DNA of 14,249 nucleotides from Zygnema cylindricum (Eukaryota > Streptophyta > Zygnematophyceae > Zygnematales > Zygnemataceae): assembly GCA_037447655.1 (NCBI GenBank), contig JBBHKE010000414.1, positions 1 through 14,249 of the forward strand, written 5' to 3'. Shown here in pieces: positions 8,458 through 14,249 of the stretch (position 1 is the first letter of the stretch; each line of letters starts with the position of its first letter). The notes beneath the pieces are model-generated. The model was not told the DNA's origin. It made no database searches and was given only the letters and a program-made list of their open reading frames with translations. A program made the translations under genes and the position numbers.

Positions 8458-8530
8458 GGGGTGTAGTTGGTTAGAGTGTTTGCCTGCCAAGGTGGCTGCA
8501 TTTATAAGGGAAATTCAAAGTGGGGAATGT
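8458..8530 (+). other. tRNA-like sequence (decayed, possible SINE head or tRNA-Gly relic)
   Basis: GGGGTGTAGTTGGTTAGAG resembles a tRNA 5' end with an A box. It is followed by TTTGCCTGCCAAGG, which resembles an anticodon arm with loop CTGCCAA (GCC, Gly type), and by AAATTCAAAG, a weak B box. The acceptor stem does not close and the anticodon stem needs several G-T pairs, so this is not a functional tRNA gene. Confidence 0.3.
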
Positions 8531-8739
8531 TATCCAAAACTCATATTCTAACTTTGCATTTTGTGGTGGAACTAAGCACACAGAAAGTCTTATTTCACAA
8601 GGGTGGAGTTGTAATGGGGTTCTAATTGTCAAGGGGTCAATCATTTGGGTTTATATAAACTTGGAGTCGACACTATCTAGATTAGCTTCTTTGGACCTAC
8701 GAATCCTGTGTGGCAATGGAGCCCCTAGAATTAAATACA

Positions 8740-9152
8740 CCTTCACAATGTCTTGGGTGTGAGAATAATCTCATGGTGTGATTGTCCGCCACGCTTATCA
8801 AATAAAAAGTTGTCGGCGTGTTAAAGCCCTATGCCAATCCTTCCTCGAGTACTTTCCCTTAGTTATGTTCAACTATATTTTCATTGGCCATACCGATAAA
8901 GGTTGGGTTTTTTTTCACGATGTTTATGTCCTAGGGGCGTACGATTCTGGATCCTCTCCTCGTACATTATATGCTACATGCTTGTAGTCAAAAAACACAT
9001 AATACATTCTCGCATAATACACTCTCCATTTCCCTTTATCCCACATTTCTTCTTATCTGACGGACGTCGCTCCTCGGCACCTCCTTCTCATGTTTTCTCT
9101 TTGGATTCTCGTCCTATTAGTTTGTGGGGGCACTACACTACCCATCTATTAG
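8740..9152 (+). mobile_element. LINE N-terminal fragment (finger region to about codon 140)
   Basis: It begins with AATGTCTTGGGTG, which copy 2 also has at the zinc-finger start. IVRHAYQIKSC, matching the second half of the finger, follows. Then comes DVYVLGAYDSG...RTLY near 8920-8970, matching DLDVLGAYDLG...RLYT of copy 1, and GGCACCTCCT.CTCATGTTTTC at 9077-9097. It keeps the TTTGGATTCTCGTCCTA stretch that copy 1 has lost. Similarity ends near 9152, where a different repeat begins. It probably continues the 7521-7605 fragment across the insert. Confidence 0.7.
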
Positions 9153-9260
9153 TGTTAAAGATATGTTATTGTTAGCGTGAAATTAGAAAATATAATGGTA
9201 ATTTAGTGTAGGGAGACGAGGCACGTTGTGATCCATTTCCTTTAATAATGTTGTTAACAA
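9145..9260 (+). repeat. Dispersed repeat, copy A (upstream of the plastid-type gene)
   Basis: Contains GTTAGCGT (9171) and a 51-bp core (9200-9250) that matches 12023-12073 at roughly three quarters of positions, including GGAGACG(A/T)GGCA and (G/A)TCCA. It has the same orientation as copy B. It is non-coding and the element class is unknown. Confidence 0.55.
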
Positions 9261-9431
9261 TATTTTATGATTTTCGGCCAGGAAATATCGGTTCAAAGTT
9301 AGTGTTGTCAACTCTACTAAAGGTGGGCAGTGTAGTGGGACTCGTGAGACCATGGAGGTAATGTGAAGGTCCAAACACAATATTTGATCCTTTTACCGTA
9401 CATTTCTGTAGATCTTTGGAAGATATAATTT

Positions 9432-9447
9432 AATCGCTATTAGTGTT
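9432..9447. repeat. 16-bp sequence repeated inverted at 13267-13282
   Basis: AATCGCTATTAGTGTT here has an exact reverse complement at 13267-13282. It is followed by GACGCTTTTTT, reminiscent of termini of small non-autonomous plant DNA transposons. The two sites are 3.8 kb apart, so they are more likely separate family members than ends of one element. Confidence 0.5.
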
Positions 9448-9705
9448 GACGCTTTTTTCTCCTTGTTGTCGGACTTAGAATCTGACGGTTGATGTTAAAA
9501 GATTCAATCCTCACCTTCCCATTGGCCTTGAACTTTGAAGTTCAGAATAAAAAAATGCGGTTATAAGCCCCGATATTATACGCACTGAACTATCACAAAA
9601 TAAAAGTTTAGTGCGAAAATTCGGGTACAGTATGCCACGTATGAAAGCTTGAAACTTCGACCTTCTATTGAAGCCAAAAAGTGCAAAATTTTATCCTAAA
9701 CGTTC
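9448..9705. other. Gene-upstream spacer
   Basis: AT-rich DNA with no ORF of note. It includes a minor palindrome GAACTT/AAGTTC (9530-9543) and ACGCACTGAACT-type sequence without a recognisable pattern. It may hold distal promoter of the gene starting at 9919, but no specific site can be supported. Confidence 0.4.
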
Positions 9706-9727
9706 GCCCTAAAACTTTGCCCTAAAA
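9706..9727. promoter_or_regulatory. Paired telo-box-like motifs
   Basis: GCCCTAAAA occurs at 9706-9714 and 9719-9727, exactly 13 bp apart, about 200 bp upstream of the ATG. CCCTAAA is the plant telomere-repeat core, and interstitial copies (telo boxes) occur in promoters of plant housekeeping and ribosomal protein genes. That they act as such here is inference. Confidence 0.4.
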
Positions 9728-9812
9728 TTCAAAAACGTTAAGCTTTCTTCTTCCTTCAGTCTGTAAACTTCTTCTCTGACTCTCTCAACCTCTTAACTCT
9801 CTCTCTAACTTA

Positions 9813-9820
9813 ACACGTGT
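9813..9820. promoter_or_regulatory. G-box 1 (ACACGTGT)
   Basis: A perfect palindrome with the CACGTG core at 9814-9819, 99 bp upstream of the ATG. CACGTG is the site of bZIP and bHLH factors such as HY5 and PIFs, which regulate many light-responsive plastid genes. Use here is inferred from motif and position. Confidence 0.5.
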
Positions 9821-9846
9821 CGTCTTACCACCCGCGTTACTGTAAT

Positions 9847-9854
9847 CCACGTGG
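9847..9854. promoter_or_regulatory. G-box 2 (CCACGTGG)
   Basis: A perfect palindromic G-box, followed by CAAATG, 34 bp downstream of the first and 65 bp upstream of the ATG. The spacing is about three helical turns, so both sites would face the same side of the DNA. Confidence 0.5.
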
Positions 9855-9918
9855 CAAATGCCGTCTTTGTAGTGTTTAGCGGCTTTTGACTTTGTTTTCA
9901 TTTTTTGTAGTGTTTCAA

Positions 9919-11317
9919 ATGGCCTCCGTAGGGGCTTGTTTTAAAGTTAATGCCATTTGCAATCCAATCTTTGGCATTAGTTATTCGAGTTTTTCAAGTA
10001 AGGAAAAGAATATTGTTGCCTCGTTTAAATTTAAGCCTTCGTTTGTTAAAAGGGTTCCAAATTTTAGGGTTCAGCATTTTAGGGTTCAGGATATTAGAGC
10101 TCAAGATTGTAGCTTGCAGGATTTTAGGTTTCAAGGTTCCAGGGGTCAAATATTTAGGAGTCAGGATTTTTCACATTTGTCCTTTTTTGGAGCTTCAAAG
10201 TTGTCGCAAGGTTTATCTTCGAACTTTTCTGGAATTAAGGTAGTGAAAGCGTTGTCAAGAGGAGGGGGAGGAGGAGGAAGGGCCGAAGACATAGATGATG
10301 TGGATGATGAATTTTTTGAAGTAGAGGAAGAAGAAGACGAAAGTGATTTCGATATCGAAGATGACTTTGACGATGATAACGTGGTAATGAATTTAAATAG
10401 TAAAGAAATTGGAAAGGTAAGAGTTATAGGAAACCTTAATGAAGTGTACGGAAATGGAGAAGTGATTGATACCACAATTGTTCCTGTTCCTTCTTCTGTG
10501 TCCGTTTCTTCATCTTCTTCGTCGTTTTCCCCGTCTTCTTCTACTTCCTTGTCTCCTGAGAACGAGGAGGGAGAGGGGGAGGAAGTAGAGGAAGAAGAAG
10601 AGGAAAAAGAAGATCCGGATATTTTAAAATGGTGGGAAGTCGTGGATCCTCGAGCCGAGGGACTTTCGGAAGATGAATTTAAACAGTGGAGACCTTTCTT
10701 AGATTGTTATCTGTTTGAGGAATGGAGTATGAAAGAGATACAAAATTACGGATGGCAAGCCATAAAATTTTGGAGAAGAAATGCTCGGTTTCCAAAATGG
10801 GGAGAAATGATGAACGACGAACCGAGATTTGCTTTAGAAAGTTTGGAGACTGGATTGGAGGAACCGGAAGTGGACAAAAAATGGATAGGAATGTTGACTC
10901 CCAAAGCTCAAAAGTTAAAGGAGGAAAAGAGAGTGAGAGAGCGGGAGGAAGAGCGAGAGGGAGAGGGAGAGGGAGTGACGGCCGGAGAGAGAGAGGGAGG
11001 CGGAGAGGGAGGGAGGGAGGAAGAGGAGGGCGCAGTTTTACGACCGACTTTTACTATTCCCGCGAGTTTTATATTAAAGCCTCCTCGAGATTGGCCTCCG
11101 GAAGGATTTCAAGTGGATCCGAAAGAGCTTGAGTTTATCCATGGGGGGGAGGAGGAGAAAGTGTGGAAATTGAGAGAGGGGGAGATAAAAGACAGTGGAG
11201 AAAATATGAGTGGAGAATCTGAGTTTTTGGAGAAGAATTTCCCTCGATTTCATATGTTTATAAACCAATATATGGACTGGGTGAGAGAGAATAAGGGACG
11301 ACTTGATGAAGAATCGG
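9919..11317 (+). CDS. First coding exon of a putative plastid-targeted acidic protein of unknown function
   Basis: The ATG at 9919 sits in AAATGGCC, a good plant start context. The open frame extends 33 nt further upstream without another ATG. Residues 1-110 are Ser/Phe/Lys-rich with few acidic residues, like a chloroplast transit peptide, and contain seven pentapeptide units ending in Gln (48-82). A Gly run (115-120), a strongly acidic stretch (122-154), a Ser run (191-212) and a second Glu stretch (214-232) follow. Residues 235-338 form a Trp-rich, conserved-looking block (KWWEVVDP, KQWRPFLDCYLFEEW, GWQAIKFWRRNARFPKWGEM, WIGMLTPKAQ). A charged Glu/Gly/Arg stretch (339-371) precedes a second folded-looking part (374-466) with PASFILKPPRDWPPEGFQVD. 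I do not recognise the family. Acidic plastid nucleoid or transcription-associated proteins are a guess from composition only. The exon probably ends at a donor near 11318. Confidence 0.65.
10061..10165 (+). repeat. 15-bp tandem repeat (7 units) inside the leader-coding region
   Basis: Seven units with period 15 and consensus ATTTTAGGGTTCAGG. The first two are almost identical and later ones are diverged. In protein they read as (D/H)FRVQ-type pentapeptides. Each well-kept unit contains TTTAGGG, the plant telomere heptamer. The period keeps the reading frame, so expansions would be tolerated in a transit peptide region. Confidence 0.8.
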
Positions 11318-11322
11318 GTGAA
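11316..11322 (+). other. Candidate 5' splice site
   Basis: The sequence CGG|GTGAAAG places a GT donor at 11318-11319, after which the translated sequence loses the character of the preceding protein. The exon would end in phase 1. The donor is moderate (GG|GTGAAA against AG|GTAAGT), so another nearby GT is possible. Confidence 0.4.
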
Positions 11323-11769
11323 AGAACTTTTTGTTCTGTCGAGCTCTTTTCTTTGCCTTTTTTTTTCGATTTTAAAACAAAAAAAAAAACTTTGAAAAAA
11401 AACAAAAAAAAAAGAACAACAAAAAAAAGAAAAAAATCAAGAAAGGAAAACAAAGGGAGGCAAATAGAGGGGAAATTATGTACCAGACTCGGTAACCATG
11501 CGAGACGGTTGTTTTTTGGATTCGAGTTTACTACCAATTTCTTTATTGGGTTTATTGAATCATTTATCATTTTTTTGGGAAAATTTTCCTTAAAAAATGT
11601 CTCAATTTACAAAAACAAGAATCACCAGAATTTACCAAGTTTACTTTTTCAACTTCTGAAGAGGAAAAGAAAAATTGGAAATTTCGCCCAATTTTATGAG
11701 ATTGGTATTCTGTTGCAAATCATTATTCCCGACGAAGGAAATTCTGTTAAATCTTTTGGTTTTCTATAG
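11318..11769 (+). other. Probable intron start read as an open-frame tail
   Basis: The frame stays open to a TAG at 11767-11769, but this part is A- and T-rich, encodes long Lys-rich and Phe/Ile-rich stretches, and contains several oligo-A runs near 11380-11440. That fits intron sequence better than protein. TTTTGGTTTTCTATAG (ending at 11769) could serve as an acceptor, but no convincing coding follows it. If it is not an intron, the protein would be 617 residues long. Confidence 0.5.
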
Positions 11770-11970
11770 ATGTTATTGTATTGTTGCTGTTTTAACTTTA
11801 TTATTGTTGTTATTATCAGTTTTACTCAAAGGGTGGTCAGTCACAACCGATATGTCGTCTAACAATATTTAATCGATTATCAACGGGCCTCGTACGGCTT
11901 TTGACCGTTAAATGCCTATTGGCGATATGGTTGCCAATAATTAATAATGGTCGGTACACCTTGAATCGTT
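11770..11970. other. AT-rich non-coding stretch
   Basis: Contains a TTATTATTGTTGTTATTATC-like simple sequence and a small inverted repeat ATTGGC/GCCAAT near 11917-11937. No gene is seen. It could be continuing intron or 3' flank. Confidence 0.5.
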
Positions 11971-12085
11971 GTTAGCGTATAGAAATTATTAGTGTAAAGA
12001 ATAAATTAGTGTCATTCATTCTAATTTAGTGCCAGGAGACGTGGCAGATTATGGTCCACGCCCTTAAATAGTGTAATTTATTATA
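11971..12085 (+). repeat. Dispersed repeat, copy B (downstream of the plastid-type exon)
   Basis: Shares GTTAGCGT (11971) and the 51-bp core (12023-12073) with copy A at 9145-9260, in the same orientation. ATTAGTGT occurs twice inside it (near 11988 and 12005). It is non-coding. Confidence 0.55.
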
Positions 12086-12159
12086 TTTAAGGTATCAATG
12101 TCAAAATTTTGGGGTGCCGATATAGCGTACATAAGGCTAATAACGATTCACGGTGTAGC

Positions 12160-12720
12160 ATTTGGCCCTGTTCCATTCCGTTCCGTTCCGTTAAGTTCTG
12201 TTCAGTTCGATCCGTGCCATTGGGTTTGGTACGGTTCAGTTTCCTGTGAAACAAATCGAACAGTTTGGTTTGAAACCAGAATATAAACTTGCAAACCAAA
12301 CCAAAGAGTTCAGGTGGATGAACCGAACTGGTCAAACTGTTAAACCGTTTGGTTTAAATAGTGAAATACCTCCCCCTGTTTACCCTAGCCAACCCCCCCC
12401 GTCCACCCTGTTTATCTTCTCTCGCCTCCCCCCCCCCCCCCTGGCCCGCCAGGTACACCCCCCCCTTGTACCTGTACCTTCCCCTAGTTCCTGTACTTCT
12501 CATATTTACCGTACTTATTGTACCACCGTATATCCGTACATCGGTTTAAACCGTGTTTGGGTGGTTCAAACCAAACCAACAGGTTTCGGGATCGCCCAAA
12601 CCAAACCAAAACAGTTCAAACCGCTAATGAATTTGAGAAAACGAAAAACTGAAAAACTGGCAAAAAACCGGTTCAGTTTGGTTTGAAATGGTTTCGTCCT
12701 AAACCGGGTGGATTGCTAAT
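12160..12720. repeat. Low-complexity GGTTTGGTTT / AAACCAAACC region
   Basis: An irregular region built of short GTTCC, GGTTT and AAACC motifs, with nested palindromes TGGTTTGAAACCA (12266-12278), TTAAACC/GGTTTAA (12340-12357) and CGGTTTAAACCG (12542-12553). It also has a run of 14 C at 12428-12441. Open frames across it are compositional and not credible genes. Confidence 0.65.
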
Positions 12721-13160
12721 TACCGGTATTGTTGTACTATTTTACTTTTCTACTGTTTACTTTACTATTTTTTATTGCTTCAAAAGCCACAAAAGGACTA
12801 ATTTGAAAAGAACCACCAAGAAAACTACTTTAAAGAGTCTCCACCATCACTTTCGTGGAAGCGGACCATCAGATTTACAAAAAAACATGCTTTCCAAAGA
12901 CTCAAGAGTTAAGAACTTACAGAATCAGGGTGGTTCCACTCACAGACAATTCATTATTTTTTAATCGTCTCTCTCTCTTACAGTCATTTTCGGTCGTTGA
13001 AATGCCCGGTGCATTGATTAGGTCTCCTGTCAAAAGTCTCATTATGGACACATTACATCGTGAGTTACTATTAGAGTAACAAAATCATCAGCTTGGGGTT
13101 TATATTATTGTTAGTAATTCTAATTCAATTCTGAATGATGTGGCTGATTTTGAACTTTTA
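12721..13160. other. Unassigned AT-rich intergenic DNA
   Basis: Short open frames exist but show no domain, codon pattern or repeat that would support a gene. It could belong to an intron of the upstream gene or to plain intergenic DNA. Confidence 0.5.
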
Positions 13161-13166
13161 AACAAT

Positions 13167-13218
13167 TAGCGTTAAGAAAAAACAATCAGTTTTATCAACG
13201 TCAGTTTTATTAACGCTA
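13167..13218. repeat. Inverted repeat TAGCGTTAA/TTAACGCTA with an internal tandem pair
   Basis: The 9-bp arms are perfect (13167-13175 and 13210-13218) with 34 nt between them. Inside are two CAGTTTTATYAACG units (13187-13200 and 13202-13215). It resembles the terminus of a small non-autonomous DNA transposon. Confidence 0.5.
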
Positions 13219-13254
13219 TTTTGTGGTCATAGGGCAAAAATAAACAGGCACCAA

Positions 13255-13275
13255 ATTAGTGTTTTTAACACTAAT
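13255..13275. repeat. 9-bp palindrome ATTAGTGTT/AACACTAAT
   Basis: Perfect arms with a TTT centre, running on into AGCGATT. The same core (ATTAGTG/CACTAAT) forms the inverted repeat at 3388-3408, and half-sites recur at 9148, 9439, 11988 and 12005. Confidence 0.55.
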
Positions 13276-13398
13276 AGCGATTCAGACTGTATTGAAGTTT
13301 TTGGCCCATTTTGTCTGCCAATGGGAAGTGAGTCGTGATTGCATATATCGTGACATGTATCGTTGTTTGACCGATATCATGTATTGCGATATATCGAT

Positions 13399-13790
13399 AT
13401 GTCAACTAAGGATATGTCAACGATATGTTGACTAAAGATATGTCCATGATATGTTGACAAACGATGTATCGACAATATGTCGACTAACGATATAGGGGTG
13501 TTATGTCGAAACTATATATTGACGATATGTCATCTATTGATATATTGACAATATGTCGACTTACGATATATCTACGATATGTCGACCAACGATATAGGGG
13601 CGATATGTTGAAACTATATATCGACGATGTGTCAACTATTGATATATTGAGAGTATGTCGACTAACGATATATCGACGACATTTCGACCAACGGTATAGG
13701 GGCGATATGTCGAAGCTGTATATTGATGATGTGTCAACTATTGATATATCGACAATATGTCTACTAAAATTTATCGGCGGTATCTTGTCT
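13399..13790 (+). repeat. Minisatellite: 26-bp subunits in a 102-bp higher-order repeat
   Basis: Subunits start with ATGTCGAC or ATGTCAAC and carry AACGATATATCGACGAT-like tails. The first four (13399-13502) are 26 bp each. After that a fixed order of 26, 26, 24 and 26 bp repeats every 102 bp: the marker ATGT(C/T)GAA begins at 13503, 13605 and 13707. The long open frame across it follows from a repeat length divisible by three and is not evidence of a gene. Confidence 0.85.
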
Positions 13791-13799
13791 GATAAAACA

Positions 13800-14060
13800 T
13801 AGGATGGTATATCGATTATTTAAAAAACCCAATTATTGGTTATTGGTACACGGCTACCGATGAGCAACACTAGTTATTATTATTATTATTTTGTCATTTC
13901 GGATAGAGAATAGTGTGGTTTCGACTGACAAGGTGGTACCAATTTTCTTGATTATGCTTTTTTTTTTTTTCGTTTCTTTTTTCGTTGCTTTGGTTTTTTG
14001 GTTGGGTTTCTTCTTATAGAAATTGATTTCTCTAGGGAATAATATCGCCTCCTATTTGAA
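13800..14060. other. AT-rich spacer with TTA microsatellite
   Basis: Contains (TTA)6 at 13874-13891 and several T-runs. No gene or structured element is evident. Confidence 0.6.
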
Positions 14061-14063
14061 TCC

Positions 14064-14094
14064 GATTGTAACAAAAAGGTTGTTTTTTCTTTCT

Positions 14095-14159
<65 letters not shown>

Positions 14160-14239
14160 CCTGTGTATGTCTATTTCTCGCCCTCTCTCTCTTTTCTAAA
14201 TAATGCACCAATCGTAACAAAAAAAAGGTCATTTTTTTT
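14064..14239. repeat. Imperfect direct repeats flanking the CT run
   Basis: ATTGTAACAAAAAGGTTG plus T-run (about 14065-14088) and ATCGTAACAAAAAAAAGGTC plus T-run (about 14211-14239) have the same order of elements on either side of the microsatellite, suggesting a local duplication of about 145 bp. Confidence 0.5.
14099..14157. repeat. (CT)29 microsatellite
   Basis: An uninterrupted CT dinucleotide run, preceded by TTCTTCTT and followed by CCC. GA/CT runs of this length are common and highly polymorphic in plant genomes and can bind GAGA-type factors. No adjacent gene start is visible. Confidence 0.9.
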
Positions 14240-14249
14240 GTTTTTTTTT

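Larger units (their letters stand above)
7606..8740. other. About 1.1-kb unassigned insert splitting a LINE fragment
   Basis: The sequence between the two LINE pieces belongs to neither. It has a more balanced base composition than its surroundings, a TATAAAAG box (8361-8368), a G-box-like GACACGTGGC (8116-8125), a palindrome TGTGACA/TGTCACA (8177-8192), an inverted repeat near 7981-8027 and a tRNA-like stretch at 8458-8530. No intact ORF is supported. It could be a remnant of an LTR element (TATA box, GGAGTCGACAC-like sequence near 8664), but I found neither paired LTRs nor a clear target-site duplication, so the class is left open. Confidence 0.4.
9735..9918 (+). promoter_or_regulatory. Pyrimidine-rich 5' leader or core promoter of the plastid-type gene
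   Basis: The stretch is rich in CTTCTTC and CTCTCTCT, typical of plant 5' UTRs and Y-patch core promoters. ATTTTTTGTAG just before the ATG (9900-9910) also looks like a 3' splice site, so a 5'-UTR intron is possible. The 12-mer TTTGTAGTGTTT occurs twice (about 9866 and 9905). No clear TATA box was identified. Confidence 0.45.

Noticed and set aside
8458-8530. Functional tRNA-Gly gene
   Set aside because: The acceptor stem does not pair, the anticodon stem relies on G-T pairs, and the B box is degenerate.
7606-8740. Solo LTR of a Ty3 or Ty1 element
   Set aside because: A TATA box and LTR-like words are present, but I could not find TG...CA ends with a matching target-site duplication, so the class was not asserted.
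11318-11769. C-terminal extension of the plastid-type protein
   Set aside because: The tail is built from A-rich runs and lacks the composition of the preceding domains. A donor-like GT at its start makes intron read-through more likely, though this is not proven.
12246-12686. 146-codon ORF in the GGTTT-rich region
   Set aside because: Composed of short low-complexity motifs and poly-C, with no recognisable protein feature.
13399-13790. CRISPR-like array
   Set aside because: Subunits are contiguous tandem repeats without unique spacers, and the context is plant nuclear DNA.
13503-13802. 99-codon repeat protein
   Set aside because: The frame stays open only because the minisatellite period of 102 bp is a multiple of three. 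There is no start context, domain or flanking gene structure.
14032-14232. Arg/Glu-rich ORF on the minus strand
   Set aside because: It is the translation of the CT/GA microsatellite.

Overview
The window looks like nuclear DNA of a land plant, most likely a seed plant. It holds one protein-coding exon with an apparent chloroplast-targeting leader, a pyrimidine-rich leader with G-boxes, AT-rich spacers and dense decayed transposon sequence. There is no bacterial gene organisation, and the species cannot be told from the sequence. Most long open frames on the left are remnants of mobile elements.

Positions 1-9150 are dominated by one family of non-LTR retrotransposon (LINE). Its protein has an N-terminal CCHC zinc finger, a reverse transcriptase and a C-terminal zinc knuckle plus restriction-like endonuclease (RLE). 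Copy 1 (1-3377, +) is the most complete but carries four in-frame stops and two frameshifts. Copy 2 (3660-6578, -) lies tail to tail with it, is more decayed, has lost the RT core by internal deletion, and is bounded by a diverged 17-bp target-site duplication that fixes both its ends. A third 3' tail lies at about 6720-6865. A further 5' portion appears as two pieces (7521-7605 and 8740-9152) separated by about 1.1 kb of unrelated DNA, and is preceded by a tandem array of about 66-bp units (7000-7515). Three 3' ends share a short hairpin (GATGGT/ACCATC) close to the terminus.

Positions 9700-11317 hold the only convincing host gene segment. Two palindromic G-boxes lie upstream of an ATG at 9919, followed by a 466-codon exon. 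It encodes a putative plastid-targeted acidic protein with a Trp-rich conserved-looking block that I do not recognise. The frame stays open to 11769, but the tail is A-rich and low in complexity, and I read it as intron from a donor near 11318. Any further exons lie outside the window.

Positions 11770-14249 are intergenic: a second copy of a short dispersed repeat also seen upstream of the gene, a GGTTTAAACC-rich region, small transposon-like inverted repeats, a minisatellite with a 102-bp higher-order period, and a long CT microsatellite.

The observation most worth following is the RLE-type LINE family, with its terminal hairpin, candidate 5' monomer array and a copy with mapped ends. The unassigned plastid-type protein with a 15-bp repeat in its leader comes second.
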